Below are positions 51,744 to 60,574 of a stretch of DNA of 64,000 nt, piece by piece (position 1 is the first letter of the stretch; each line of letters opens with the position of its first letter). The translations under genes were made by a program, and so were the position numbers. Where the stretch lies: assembly GCF_029868385.1 (NCBI RefSeq), contig NZ_JARWNX010000031.1, positions 54,661 to 118,660 of the forward strand, given 5' to 3'. The notes beneath the pieces are model-generated. The model was not told where the DNA came from. It was given only the letters and a program-made list of their open reading frames with translations, and searched no databases. The DNA comes from Nocardia cyriacigeorgica. Lineage in GTDB: Bacteria > Actinomycetota > Actinomycetes > Mycobacteriales > Mycobacteriaceae.

Positions 51744-52046
51744 ATGCTCAATAATTACGAACGCGCCGACGAACTCGGGCGCGCGACCAGTGCCTTGCTG
51801 GGGCAGATGGATATCGACGCCGGGGAGCGGAAGACGCTGGTCAACCTGGTGAGCTCGGCGTTCCAAGGCGAGGCCGGTAGCTCGAACGACCTCTTCCAGA
51901 AGGAGTTCACCCGAAGGGTTGACGCATACGATCAGGCGCTCACGGATCTGAACAAGACAGTTGTCAGCGTGACCGGTATCGGCGGAACAACGCACACCCG
52001 CGACAAGATTGAAGCCGCCAAGTACGATGCCATTCTTGGCCTCTGA
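51744..52046 (+). CDS. EsxA-like protein without Trp
   Basis: A 100-residue partner of the preceding protein. The turn is FQG (SAFQGEAGSS) instead of WxG, flanked by helices (ERKTLVNLVSSAF and FTRRVDAYDQALTDLNKTV). No YxxxD is seen at the C-terminus (KYDAILGL), so neither Esx subunit carries the usual signal. ATG preceded by AAAGGAAG. Confidence 0.75.
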   Translation: MLNNYERADELGRATSALLGQMDIDAGERKTLVNLVSSAFQGEAGSSNDLFQKEFTRRVDAYDQALTDLNKTVVSVTGIGGTTHTRDKIEAAKYDAILGL

Positions 52047-52063
52047 CGGAGCCCCGCACAATC

Positions 52064-52942
52064 GTGGTCAACTTCTCGCAGGAGTCACTGGTCGCCGAGA
52101 CGGATGAGGACGACGATCTCGATCCGATCGTCGTCGATCTGAACGTCGACGCGGCGTTGGTGCTGCAATCGCTGGTCGGTATCGAATCCTATCCGCTGGT
52201 GCTGGCCCTGCATCCCAACATCTACGACGAAGACGACCACGCACGTGTTCACGCGGTCGTCCTCGACCAGCTCGCCGAGGCGGGCATCGTCGAGGACGGC
52301 CGCGTACTGCCCGTGGTGGCGCGGTGGCTGCGGTGTCTGTACCGGCCGGATACCGAAATGGCGGTCCGGGTGGTCGACACCGGTTTCGGCGGCGAATCGC
52401 AGGCGATGCTCCGAATGTCGCTGGTGCGTCAGGGCGACACTCATGTGTTGGCGGCGCGCAACGATGATCATGTGACCATCCAGTCGGTGTTTCATGAGGG
52501 CGACGGTCTGGAGACCCTTGCCGCCGCGGTGTCGGCAGCTGTCGGGCCCTGCCCCGCGGCGCAATTCGAACCGCTCACGGCCACTGCCGAACAACTCAAC
52601 GATATGCCCGCCGATCAGTCCGAACACCGTCAGGCGTTGCTGGAGCTCGGCGCGCACCGGCACACTGCCGGCGTGCTCAGCCGGGTGCACAACGAGGTTG
52701 TTCGCCGGACCGAGATCGTAATGTTCGAGTATCACGACGGAGGCACGGCGGAGCCAAAGGTGAGCGCTAATGTGCTCGATACTCCGTCGGGGCGGATTGT
52801 CGTGACACCGAGCGTCGCGATGGACGGTCGGTTGTGGTGCACTTATCTGCCCGGCGACGACGCTGCGGTACATGCCGCGGTGGCGGCGCTGGTCGAGTTG
52901 TTACCCGGCCGCAGTTGGTTCGATACCTCCCGTACCGATTGA
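52064..52942 (+). CDS. espG: ESX chaperone EspG
   Basis: A 292-residue cytoplasmic protein with the EspG layout: LVLQSLVGIESYPLVLALHPNIY near the N-terminus, LRMSLVRQGDTHVLAARNDDHVTI in the first beta sheet, and DGRLWCTYLPGDDAAVHAAVAALVELLP at the end. EspG binds the tip of PE-PPE dimers and keeps them soluble for export. Its position after the Esx pair is the ESX-2/3/5-type order. GTG start, 17 bases after the stop of the preceding esx gene. Confidence 0.85.
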   Translation: MVNFSQESLVAETDEDDDLDPIVVDLNVDAALVLQSLVGIESYPLVLALHPNIYDEDDHARVHAVVLDQLAEAGIVEDGRVLPVVARWLRCLYRPDTEMAVRVVDTGFGGESQAMLRMSLVRQGDTHVLAARNDDHVTIQSVFHEGDGLETLAAAVSAAVGPCPAAQFEPLTATAEQLNDMPADQSEHRQALLELGAHRHTAGVLSRVHNEVVRRTEIVMFEYHDGGTAEPKVSANVLDTPSGRIVVTPSVAMDGRLWCTYLPGDDAAVHAAVAALVELLPGRSWFDTSRTD

Positions 52943-52976
52943 CCGTCCCACGTGAGCTTTTCGAGAGGACGAACAA

Positions 52977-54440
52977 ATGAACCGAGCACCGACCACCAAC
53001 GGTCATTCGGCCGAGCCTGCCCGGGCTCGCGGGGGCTATGACGCCTATTTCGCCCAGCAGCTGGACCGGCCGGTGAATCCGGCCGCCGGTCCCGGCCCTG
53101 GTGCTTCCGCCGGTTCCGTTTCGCAACCCCCCGCGGCGTCGGCGCCGCAACCGGCCGAACCGGGACCGCAGCCGGTCGCTGCTGCCCCGCCACCGGCAAC
53201 CGGTGAGACCGGGCCATCGCCATCGGTGACCACGGCAGGGCCGATCAGCTCGCTGTCGATGCCGTCGAGTGATCCGACGCAGGCTGCCCCGCCCGCGCCG
53301 GGGCCCGCGTCCACGAATCAGGCGCAGGCCCAGGCCATGCCCACTCAACCGGGACCTGCTCCGGCACAGACTTTTCCGGTGGACGGCGCCCAGCCCGACC
53401 CCTCCGCCGGCGCCCAGCCGCATTGGGTGCCCGATCGCATAGGCACCGGCAATGTCGATCACTCCCGGGTGGAAGTGCTTCCGGTCGCGTTGACCTCGAT
53501 CGAGCTGCTGTCCAACATTTCAGCGGCGAATCAGGCTCAGCTGCGTTCCAACAGCGGTGTACGCGGTGCCCTGAACAAGGTGGGGTTCAAGCTCGGTCTC
53601 TCACCCGCCGAACAGCGGACCGAGGAACGCCGCGGCCGCATCAGGCGCCAGCTCAACAGCACCTATCAGATCGCGATGGTGAGTGTGAAGGGCGGCGTCG
53701 GCCGTACGACCACCACGGCGGCGCTCGGCTCGACCTTCGCGGGTCTGCGCCCCGACCGAGTCGTCGCCATCGACGCCAATCCGGATTTCGGGGATCTGTC
53801 CACCCGTACCGTCCGCCATCCGTACGGCCTCACGCTGCGTGAGTTGGCTCGTGACCCCAATCTGTCCGCGTTCTCCGCGGTGCAGTCCTATACGTCGATC
53901 AATTCATCGAATCTCGCGGTCCTCGCTTCGCCGTGGACCACCGAAGCCAACGAGGCGCTGTCGGGCACCGAGTACGGCACCGGTGTGGAAATCCTGCGGC
54001 GCCATTACAACCTGCTGATGGTCGACTGCGGTACCGGAGTGCTCGACTCGGCCACCAGGACGGTGCTGCAAACCAGTGACGCGGTCGTGGTGGTCACCCC
54101 GGCCACGGTGGGTGGAGTGACCGGTGCGGTCGCGACTCTCAACTGGCTCAGCACGCACGGCCTCGATCGGCTGATCGCGAAATCGATCGTCGCCATCGTG
54201 CATCATCAGCCACTCAAGCCGACCGTGGACGTCGAGGCCATCGAGAACCTTTTCGCCACGGCTCAGCGGCCCACCTTCACGCTGCCCTATGATCCGCATC
54301 TGGCCGAGGGCGGCGAGATCGATCTGCGCCTGGTCGCGAAGGAGACCCTGCTCGCGTTCGAAGAGCTGGCCGCGGCGCTGGCCGATGACTTCCCGACTCA
54401 TCTCGCCGGAGATCCCGGCCATCACGGAGGGTGGCGATGA
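52977..54440 (+). CDS. EspI-like MinD/ParA-type ATPase
   Basis: A 487-residue protein. The N-terminal 150 residues are Pro/Ala-rich. The C-terminal domain is MinD-like with a deviant Walker A KGGVGRTTT at about 238-246 and switch DANPDFGDLSTRT. In ESX-1 and ESX-2 loci this gene lies between esx/espG and eccD; EspI is proposed to regulate secretion in response to ATP level. Thr replaces the usual second Lys-side Ser pattern but the signature Lys is intact. ATGA overlap with eccD. Confidence 0.85.
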   Translation: MNRAPTTNGHSAEPARARGGYDAYFAQQLDRPVNPAAGPGPGASAGSVSQPPAASAPQPAEPGPQPVAAAPPPATGETGPSPSVTTAGPISSLSMPSSDPTQAAPPAPGPASTNQAQAQAMPTQPGPAPAQTFPVDGAQPDPSAGAQPHWVPDRIGTGNVDHSRVEVLPVALTSIELLSNISAANQAQLRSNSGVRGALNKVGFKLGLSPAEQRTEERRGRIRRQLNSTYQIAMVSVKGGVGRTTTTAALGSTFAGLRPDRVVAIDANPDFGDLSTRTVRHPYGLTLRELARDPNLSAFSAVQSYTSINSSNLAVLASPWTTEANEALSGTEYGTGVEILRRHYNLLMVDCGTGVLDSATRTVLQTSDAVVVVTPATVGGVTGAVATLNWLSTHGLDRLIAKSIVAIVHHQPLKPTVDVEAIENLFATAQRPTFTLPYDPHLAEGGEIDLRLVAKETLLAFEELAAALADDFPTHLAGDPGHHGGWR

Positions 54441-55975
54441 CCACTGCTGTTGCGCCACCGTCGAGTTCGGCTGCGGCGAATGGGGCGCAACCGCCCGCCG
54501 AGGTAGCGCGGGCTCGGATCGCGGTACTGATCGCGACCTATCAGGTCGATGTGGTGGTCCCGACCAAGTTCACCATCGAGACGTTCATCGACGATCTGCT
54601 GGTCGTACTGGCCGCGGCCATCGATGACGAGACCGTCGATTTCACGCCCGCGGCCGGGCAGTGGAGCCTGGGGCGGCCGGGTGAACCGGCGATGCCGCGA
54701 TGGCGCACCCTGGCCGACCATGATGTCGTCGACGGCACCGTGCTTGTGCTGTCGGCGGTCGAATCGGCCGAGGTGTTCACCCCTGTCGTCGAGGACATCA
54801 CCGATGCCTTGGCCTTGATCAACGAGCGCGAGTTCGCCGAATTCGACGCGCGCGCCGCCGCCACGGTCGGATTGGCCGTCCTCGGTGCGGGCGCCACCGC
54901 CATCGCCGCGTTGCTGTCATGGTCGTGGACCCGCACCGGGTCGGTGTGGTGGTGTGCCCTGCCCGCGCTGTTGCTCGGGATGATCTGCTGGGGTGCCGCG
55001 GTGCGTTCGCGGGGCCGCGAGGGCGCGGCGCGGATCTGTCTCGGTCTGTCACTGGCCGCGCTGCCACTGCTGTTCGCGGGTGCGGCGATGCTCGTCCCAC
55101 CCGCCTACGGTGAACCGGGGCCGTTCGCCGCGGCCAATGTGGCGGCGGGGGCCGTGGTGGCCGCCGTCTCCGCGGCGGCCATGATCCGGCTGACCGGACT
55201 CGGTATCGCCACATTGATGGCGGTGACCGTGCTCGGCATATCGCTGACCGTTGCCGCCTTGCCGCTGACCTACTCGGATCTGCATATGCGTCAGGTGTCG
55301 GGTGGGGCGGTGTTCGTCGGGCTGATCCTGCTCACGTTGGCGCCGCGGCTCGCGGTGGTGATCGCGCGGATCCGGCCGCCCGACCTGCCCGACCCCGGCA
55401 ACGAGGTCGCACCGTCGACGCTGACCGGCATCTTCGACGCCGAATCCGGTGGTGACGGTGAGCAGGACCGAACCGACGACGCCGAGCGGGCCGAGCAGGC
55501 CGACCGCGGAATCGAGAGCAGGGCCCGGCTCGCGGTGACCAGTCTGCGCGGCTTGATCGCCGCGATCTCCACGGTGTTGGCGGTCGGCGCGGTGATCACC
55601 GCCGCCGTCAGCCCGGGTGGGATCCGCGAGATCGTCATGGCCGGTGCGGTAGCGGTGGTTCTGGTGCTGCGGTCACGCTGGTATCCGGATCTGGTTCAGG
55701 CGATCGCGTTGGTGACAGCCGCCGCGGTGACGGTGATCGGTGTGGGCTGGGTGCTGGTCGGCGCGTATCAGACCGCACCAGCGCGTTTGGTCGTCGTCGC
55801 GGTGATCGCCGTGGCCGCGATGGCGGGATGTGTTGCGGCGGTGCGGTTGCCGGGCAAACGGTTGTCGCCGCCGACCCGACGCGTCATCGACCTCATCGAA
55901 TACGCCCACATCCTGGTCGTGCCGATCATCGCCTTCTGGATCATGGGCATCTACACCGCGATGCGGGCGATCTGA
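54437..55975 (+). CDS. eccD: ESX membrane channel protein EccD
   Basis: A protein of about 512 residues. The N-terminal 110 residues form the ubiquitin-like domain (ARIAVLIATYQVDVVVPTKF...), then about 11 membrane helices from residue 140 to the end, interrupted by a charged cytoplasmic loop (about 320-365, NEVAPSTLTGIFDAESGGDGEQD). EccD dimers line the ESX membrane pore. ATG at 54437 overlaps the EspI-like stop (ATGA) and is preferred over GTG at 54431. Its stop overlaps the mycP start (TGATG). Confidence 0.93.
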   Translation: MTTAVAPPSSSAAANGAQPPAEVARARIAVLIATYQVDVVVPTKFTIETFIDDLLVVLAAAIDDETVDFTPAAGQWSLGRPGEPAMPRWRTLADHDVVDGTVLVLSAVESAEVFTPVVEDITDALALINEREFAEFDARAAATVGLAVLGAGATAIAALLSWSWTRTGSVWWCALPALLLGMICWGAAVRSRGREGAARICLGLSLAALPLLFAGAAMLVPPAYGEPGPFAAANVAAGAVVAAVSAAAMIRLTGLGIATLMAVTVLGISLTVAALPLTYSDLHMRQVSGGAVFVGLILLTLAPRLAVVIARIRPPDLPDPGNEVAPSTLTGIFDAESGGDGEQDRTDDAERAEQADRGIESRARLAVTSLRGLIAAISTVLAVGAVITAAVSPGGIREIVMAGAVAVVLVLRSRWYPDLVQAIALVTAAAVTVIGVGWVLVGAYQTAPARLVVVAVIAVAAMAGCVAAVRLPGKRLSPPTRRVIDLIEYAHILVVPIIAFWIMGIYTAMRAI

Positions 55976-57339
55976 TGAAGATCGGACGTGTCGCGGTAGC
56001 GGGCCTCGTCGGGCTCATGCTGGCGATCGCGGCCGGACCGGCTGCCGCCGTGCAACCACCGGAGGTGGTCGCCGGACCGCCGCCACCGGATGATCCGCCG
56101 GGCCCGGAGTTTCCCACCAAGCAGAACATGGCCTGTCTGGCGACCGGGGTACTGCCCGACAGCGACCTGTCCCAGGTACCGCCGCCGGATCTGGCGCTGG
56201 ATCTGGCGGCGGCGAGGGCGTTGAGTCGCGGCTCGGGCGTGACTGTCGCCGTGGTCGATACCGGAGTGCAGCCGAACCCGCGGCTGCCGACGGTGGTCGG
56301 CGGCGGCGACTACGTCACCGCTGGCGGCGACGGGCTCTCCGACTGCGATGCGCACGGCACACTTGTCGCTGGCATCATCGGCGCGAGCCCCGATCCCGCC
56401 GATGCGTTCGGTGGTGTGGCGCCGGAAGCCAGGATCATCTCCATCCGCTACCGCTCGGGGGCGTTCCGATCCGAGTTCCCCACCAACTCCGGGCAGGGGC
56501 AGGGGCAGGAACTCGCACTCGAGGTCCGCAATATGGCGCGGGCGATCGTGCGCGCCGCGAACCTGGGAGCGGGTGTGATCACCGTGTCACTGCCGATCTG
56601 TGTGCCGGTCGACGCACCCGTCGATCATGCGATGCTCGCCGCTGCCGTCGGATACGCCACTCAGGTCCGTGGTGCGCTGATCGTGGCGGGGGCGGGGAAC
56701 GCGGGTACCAGCGGCTGCACGCAGAACCCCGGAGTCAATCCTGGCAACCCCGCCGACGAACGGAACTGGTCCGGAGTGAAGACCATCTCGACACCCGGCT
56801 GGTACAGCCCGACGGTGTTGACCGTCGGCTTCAGCACCGCGACCGGCACACCGATGCCGGATTCCCTGACCGGCCCGTGGGTGTCGGTTTCCGCGCCCGG
56901 TACCGGTATCGAGTCACTGGGTCCCGGCGGAACCGGCCTGATCAACGGCGTCGGCGAACCCGGGAAACTGGTACCGGTGGCCGGTGCCTCGTTCGCCGCC
57001 GCCTACGTCAGCGGCGTCGCGGCGCTGCTGCGTTCACGCTTCCCCAACGAGACGCCCGCCGAGATCATCGCGCGGCTGCAAGCCGCGGCGCATGAACCGG
57101 CCCGCGGGATCGACAATGCCGTCGGTGCCGGGATGATCGACCCGATGGCCGCGCTGTCCTACCGCACACCGCCGAAGCCGCCCGCCGGATTGTTCCAGGC
57201 CGGACCGCTACAGATGCCCGATCCGCCCCGGGCCGACGATGCGCGTCCGGCGGTGACGGCGACGGTGGTCGTATTGGTCGCGGTACTCCTCGGAGCCGCG
57301 GCGACATACGCAGGCAACGCGACCCGGAGGCGGCGTTGA
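55975..57339 (+). CDS. mycP: Mycosin protease MycP
   Basis: A 454-residue subtilisin-like serine protease with catalytic triad Asp95 (VAVVDTGV), His127 (DAHGT) and Ser339 (GASFAAAY). It has a signal peptide at 1-28, a Pro-rich propeptide-like segment and a C-terminal membrane helix (about 422-445, TATVVVLVAVLLGAAATYAG). MycP caps the ESX membrane complex on the outside and processes some substrates. ATG at 55975 is chosen because it opens a proper signal sequence; the longer frame starting at 55828 lies inside eccD. Confidence 0.93.
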   Translation: MKIGRVAVAGLVGLMLAIAAGPAAAVQPPEVVAGPPPPDDPPGPEFPTKQNMACLATGVLPDSDLSQVPPPDLALDLAAARALSRGSGVTVAVVDTGVQPNPRLPTVVGGGDYVTAGGDGLSDCDAHGTLVAGIIGASPDPADAFGGVAPEARIISIRYRSGAFRSEFPTNSGQGQGQELALEVRNMARAIVRAANLGAGVITVSLPICVPVDAPVDHAMLAAAVGYATQVRGALIVAGAGNAGTSGCTQNPGVNPGNPADERNWSGVKTISTPGWYSPTVLTVGFSTATGTPMPDSLTGPWVSVSAPGTGIESLGPGGTGLINGVGEPGKLVPVAGASFAAAYVSGVAALLRSRFPNETPAEIIARLQAAAHEPARGIDNAVGAGMIDPMAALSYRTPPKPPAGLFQAGPLQMPDPPRADDARPAVTATVVVLVAVLLGAAATYAGNATRRRR

Positions 57340-59051
57340 GATTCCCCAGTGTTCGCGTCGGCGGTGCCGAACGCGTTCCGTTCGCGGTGCTCGCCGTCGG
57401 CGGCAGCCCCGCCCTGGTGGCGCTGTCCGTGCACACGCCGTGGTGGGTCGGCGCCTGTGTGGTCACCGTATTGCTGGTGACGGTCACCGTGCGCGTCAAC
57501 GGCCGTACCACTGTGCGCTGGTTACTGGATTGGGTCGAATACCGGTTCGGCCGTGCGGGGCGCGCGGCGGCGCTCGACGCGGTGTCGGAGCTGCGGGACG
57601 TGTCCACGCCCAGCGGGATCTGCGGCGTCCGCACCTCGGGTTCCACTCTGATCGCGATGATCCAGCTCGCGCCCGACCTCGACCTGCCGACGGTCATCGC
57701 GGACAAGACCATCTACACCGAGGACACCGTCCCGGTCGACGCGCTGATCCCGTTGCTCGACCACTACGGCATCGCGGTGGATATCGACATCGTCACCACC
57801 GGTCAGCGAGTGCGGCCCACCGGCAGCTACAGCATGCTCTACGACCAGCTGATCGGCACCCACGCCGTCGTCGGGGACCGGCTCACCTGGTTGGTGGTCC
57901 GATTGGATCAGGAACGCAACCTCGATCTGCTGGCCCGGCGCGGGCCGTGCTCGGTGGTAGCGCCGAAAGCGCTGGCGGCGGCGGCGCTACGCATCGCGGG
58001 TCGTTTGCGTGAACGTGGTATCCAAGCGCACGCACTACCTGCCGGAGCCCTCTCCGACGCCTCCCGGCTGCTGCACGCCGGTGTCGAACTCTCCGATCTG
58101 CGTGAGACGTGGCGCAGGCTGGAATCATCGGCTCCCGGCCGCTGTGTGACCAGCTATCTCATCGACTGGACCCGACTCGACGGTGCGGGGCTCGACGACT
58201 GCTGGTCGTGGAACAGCGGGCGCACCACGCTGGTGGTGAGTCTGACCGCCGACAACGGTCCACGCGCCCTCGTCCGTTTCATCGGTCCCGCTGTAGACCC
58301 CAAGGACCTCCCCGACTATCTGCGACTGGTCTCCGGTCGCCAGGCGAGCGCGCTGCTGGCTTCGCTGCCGGGTGGTCTGTCGGTCGACGACCTGCCCGCC
58401 GATGAGACCGGCAGTGATGTCGCGACGGTGGATCAGCTGTGGGAGCTGCCCATCGCGATCGGGCCGAGTGGTCAGATCCTCGGTGCGGTCAGTGGGCAGC
58501 CGCGGCATACGCTGGCGCTGCCGTTGTTCGATCCCGCGCGGTACAACCCGCGCAGACGCTCGATCGATGTCCGTGCGCAGTTGGCGGTGGCTCAGCAGAT
58601 ACTGCTGCGCGCGACCGTGGTGGGTGCGGAAGTGGAGATCCATACCGACCGGCCGCAGCGGTGGCGCCAGCTCGTGTCGGCCGTCGGAGACCCCTCGACG
58701 ATGCGGTTGGCCGGGGATGGTCAAGGCCGCGACAACGGCTCGGGTGCTTCTTCTTCGGCGACCATCGCCGTATTCGATCAGGTGCCCGCGCACGCGTCCG
58801 CGGCGCAGACGACCGTCACCATCTCCGATCCGGGCGTGCCGCGTAGGCGGGCCGCCGATCTGGCGATCGATCAGGTGAGTGCCACGGCCGTGGATGTCAG
58901 TATTCCGATGCGTCGGGTGCGGGTGGATCTGATCGAACCGCGGGGTGAAACCCGCTACCTCGATGCCCCCGACGCACCCGCCCCGGCCGGGCCGCAGGCG
59001 GGTTCGGAAGTGGCCTTGCTCGCCCCACCAGGTGGTCGTCGTGTCGGATGA
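57336..59051 (+). CDS. eccE: ESX membrane protein EccE
   Basis: A 571-residue protein with two N-terminal helices (about 15-32 and 36-52) and a cytoplasmic domain (WLLDWVEYRFG, then CGVRTSGSTLIAMIQL and LVVRLDQERNLDLLARRG), the EccE pattern, at the periphery of the ESX complex. The C-terminal 90 residues are Pro/Ala/Gly-rich. The start appears to be TTG at 57336 overlapping the mycP stop (TTGA), a rare start that keeps translation coupled. Confidence 0.85.
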   Translation: MRFPSVRVGGAERVPFAVLAVGGSPALVALSVHTPWWVGACVVTVLLVTVTVRVNGRTTVRWLLDWVEYRFGRAGRAAALDAVSELRDVSTPSGICGVRTSGSTLIAMIQLAPDLDLPTVIADKTIYTEDTVPVDALIPLLDHYGIAVDIDIVTTGQRVRPTGSYSMLYDQLIGTHAVVGDRLTWLVVRLDQERNLDLLARRGPCSVVAPKALAAAALRIAGRLRERGIQAHALPAGALSDASRLLHAGVELSDLRETWRRLESSAPGRCVTSYLIDWTRLDGAGLDDCWSWNSGRTTLVVSLTADNGPRALVRFIGPAVDPKDLPDYLRLVSGRQASALLASLPGGLSVDDLPADETGSDVATVDQLWELPIAIGPSGQILGAVSGQPRHTLALPLFDPARYNPRRRSIDVRAQLAVAQQILLRATVVGAEVEIHTDRPQRWRQLVSAVGDPSTMRLAGDGQGRDNGSGASSSATIAVFDQVPAHASAAQTTVTISDPGVPRRRAADLAIDQVSATAVDVSIPMRRVRVDLIEPRGETRYLDAPDAPAPAGPQAGSEVALLAPPGGRRVG

Positions 59052-59078
59052 TCCGTGGAGACGGTAAGGTCGCAGATC

Positions 59079-59414
59079 GTGGCAGCGGACTCCCGGTCGG
59101 ATGTCGAATCCTCCCCTCAGTCGAACGACGCGGACGAACTCACTCCGAGGCAGTCCGCGGCGGCGATATTTTCCAGTAAGTTGTCGGAGCTGATCGCGGA
59201 GTCGGTGGTATCCACCGACGACGGATCCACCCGGTCGCTGACGTTGTACTCGCTCGCGCAGCACCTGGAACTGGCCTACCCGGATGTGCCGGTGTCCCAG
59301 TCGGGGCTGTACCGGCTCATCCACGGGCAGGCGATCCCACGGCTGGACCTCATCATCGCCTTGGCGCGGGTATTCGACGTTCCGCCTGAATATTTCGTCA
59401 CCGCCGACAAGTAG
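59079..59414 (+). CDS. EspR-like XRE-family regulator
   Basis: About 111 residues with a helix-turn-helix of the EspR kind: LYSLAQHLELAYPDVPVSQSGLYRLIHGQAIPRLDLIIALARVF followed by DVPPEYFVTAD, matching the order found in EspR (AEVIAALK...YLSQLRSG...LANFFRIKAAYF). EspR is a nucleoid-associated regulator of ESX-1 genes. The GTG at 59079 has AAGG nine bases upstream; a GTG at 59055 is also possible. It is a candidate reader of the repeated TTCCCA-N4-TGGGAA motif, by inference from location. Confidence 0.75.
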   Translation: MAADSRSDVESSPQSNDADELTPRQSAAAIFSSKLSELIAESVVSTDDGSTRSLTLYSLAQHLELAYPDVPVSQSGLYRLIHGQAIPRLDLIIALARVFDVPPEYFVTADK

Positions 59415-59490
59415 CCGGCCCACGCGCTGTTCTCGGTGTCGGGAATAGCGCGGGCTCGTCGAGTGCCCCGGCCCGGCTACCATCCGACGC

Positions 59491-60564
59491 ATGCCCGCCG
59501 AGGATCCGGGAGATGTCTTCCTTCGAAACCGCGGCGCGGTGCTGGATGCTTTGCTGTCCGATCCCGCGCTCGGGTCATCCGGCGGAGGTACGGTCGCGGA
59601 TCGTCCGGCATCAGCAGCCGCGGCGCCATCTGGCAACACACCCGATCCAGAACTCATGGCGGCGATCGCCGCGTCCGCGGCGCAAGCCTCGTCGAGTGGG
59701 GCCGGAGCACGTCAGCGCGGGGGCGGGACCAGCGCGAGCGATCGAATCAACGCGCTACTGAACGGCGAGTCACCGGATACCGGCTCACGGTCGGAGCTGG
59801 GCTCGGACTACGCGGGCGTGCCAGCGTCGCGGCTGCGTGAAGCTGCCGGAGAGGACGCACAACGCACCGAGGCACCTACCGCCGCCGAACGTCCGCCCCA
59901 TGCGGCCGGTAGCCGTGGCGGTGGCGCGGATCAGTTCGCTCGTGACCTGGTGACACAGCTGCGCAAGCCCAAAGTGGCCCTCGCGGTGGCTGCCGCGCTG
60001 GCCCTCTTGCTGGTGTTCGTACTGGTGGTCAGCGGTGGCGGGGAGCAGCAGCCGAGTCAGCCGCAGGTGCTCACCCAGCCCGCAACCACCGCGTCCGAGC
60101 CGGTGCCGACCGGTCCGGCCCCTGGCAGTGTCATCGAGGTGCGTTCGGCGGTATCGCAGTGTCCGCCCGGCGGTACCGACGCGATGGACGCCTTCTCCGG
60201 TGAACCGGGTAAGGCCTGGTCATGTGCGCGCGCGTACCAGGTCGATGGTCAGATCATGCGCATCGATCTGGGAAAGACCTACGAGATCGACTCGATCGCG
60301 ATCGTGCCCGGCTGGGATCATGTGGGCACCGACGGCGTCGACCAGTGGGCGAAGAACCGCACGGTCAGTCGGGTGTCGTACCAGTTCGACGACGAGGACG
60401 CCACGGTGTACACCCAGGAGACCCTCGATCAGCGCACGCTGGTGGAGACCAAGATCGACCCGCCGATCCAGGCCTCGGAGATCGTGCTGACCGTGCTGGA
60501 ATCGGCCGGCGAGTCCTCGGTCAATACGACCGCGATCTCCTCCATCGTCATCACCGGGCGGTGA
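59491..60564 (+). CDS. Single-span membrane protein with discoidin-like outer domain
   Basis: A 357-residue protein. The cytoplasmic 155 residues are Ala/Ser/Gly-rich with a short conserved-looking N-terminus (DPGDVFLRNRGAVLDALLSD). One membrane helix (about 160-183, VALAVAAALALLLVFVLVVSGGG) is followed by an outer beta-rich domain (210-355) that resembles a discoidin/galactose-binding fold: AWSCARAYQVDGQIMRIDLGKTYEIDSIAIVPG, then NRTVSRVSYQF. Two cysteines (SQC, SCA) may be bridged. Such domains bind glycans, so wall attachment is a fair guess. It ends the ESX operon with the next gene. Confidence 0.65.
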   Translation: MPAEDPGDVFLRNRGAVLDALLSDPALGSSGGGTVADRPASAAAAPSGNTPDPELMAAIAASAAQASSSGAGARQRGGGTSASDRINALLNGESPDTGSRSELGSDYAGVPASRLREAAGEDAQRTEAPTAAERPPHAAGSRGGGADQFARDLVTQLRKPKVALAVAAALALLLVFVLVVSGGGEQQPSQPQVLTQPATTASEPVPTGPAPGSVIEVRSAVSQCPPGGTDAMDAFSGEPGKAWSCARAYQVDGQIMRIDLGKTYEIDSIAIVPGWDHVGTDGVDQWAKNRTVSRVSYQFDDEDATVYTQETLDQRTLVETKIDPPIQASEIVLTVLESAGESSVNTTAISSIVITGR

Positions 60565-60574
60565 GAGTGTCACC

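Noticed and set aside
58125..59657. 510-codon reverse-strand ORF
   Set aside because: Covers eccE and the EspR-like gene on the other strand; no recognisable domain.
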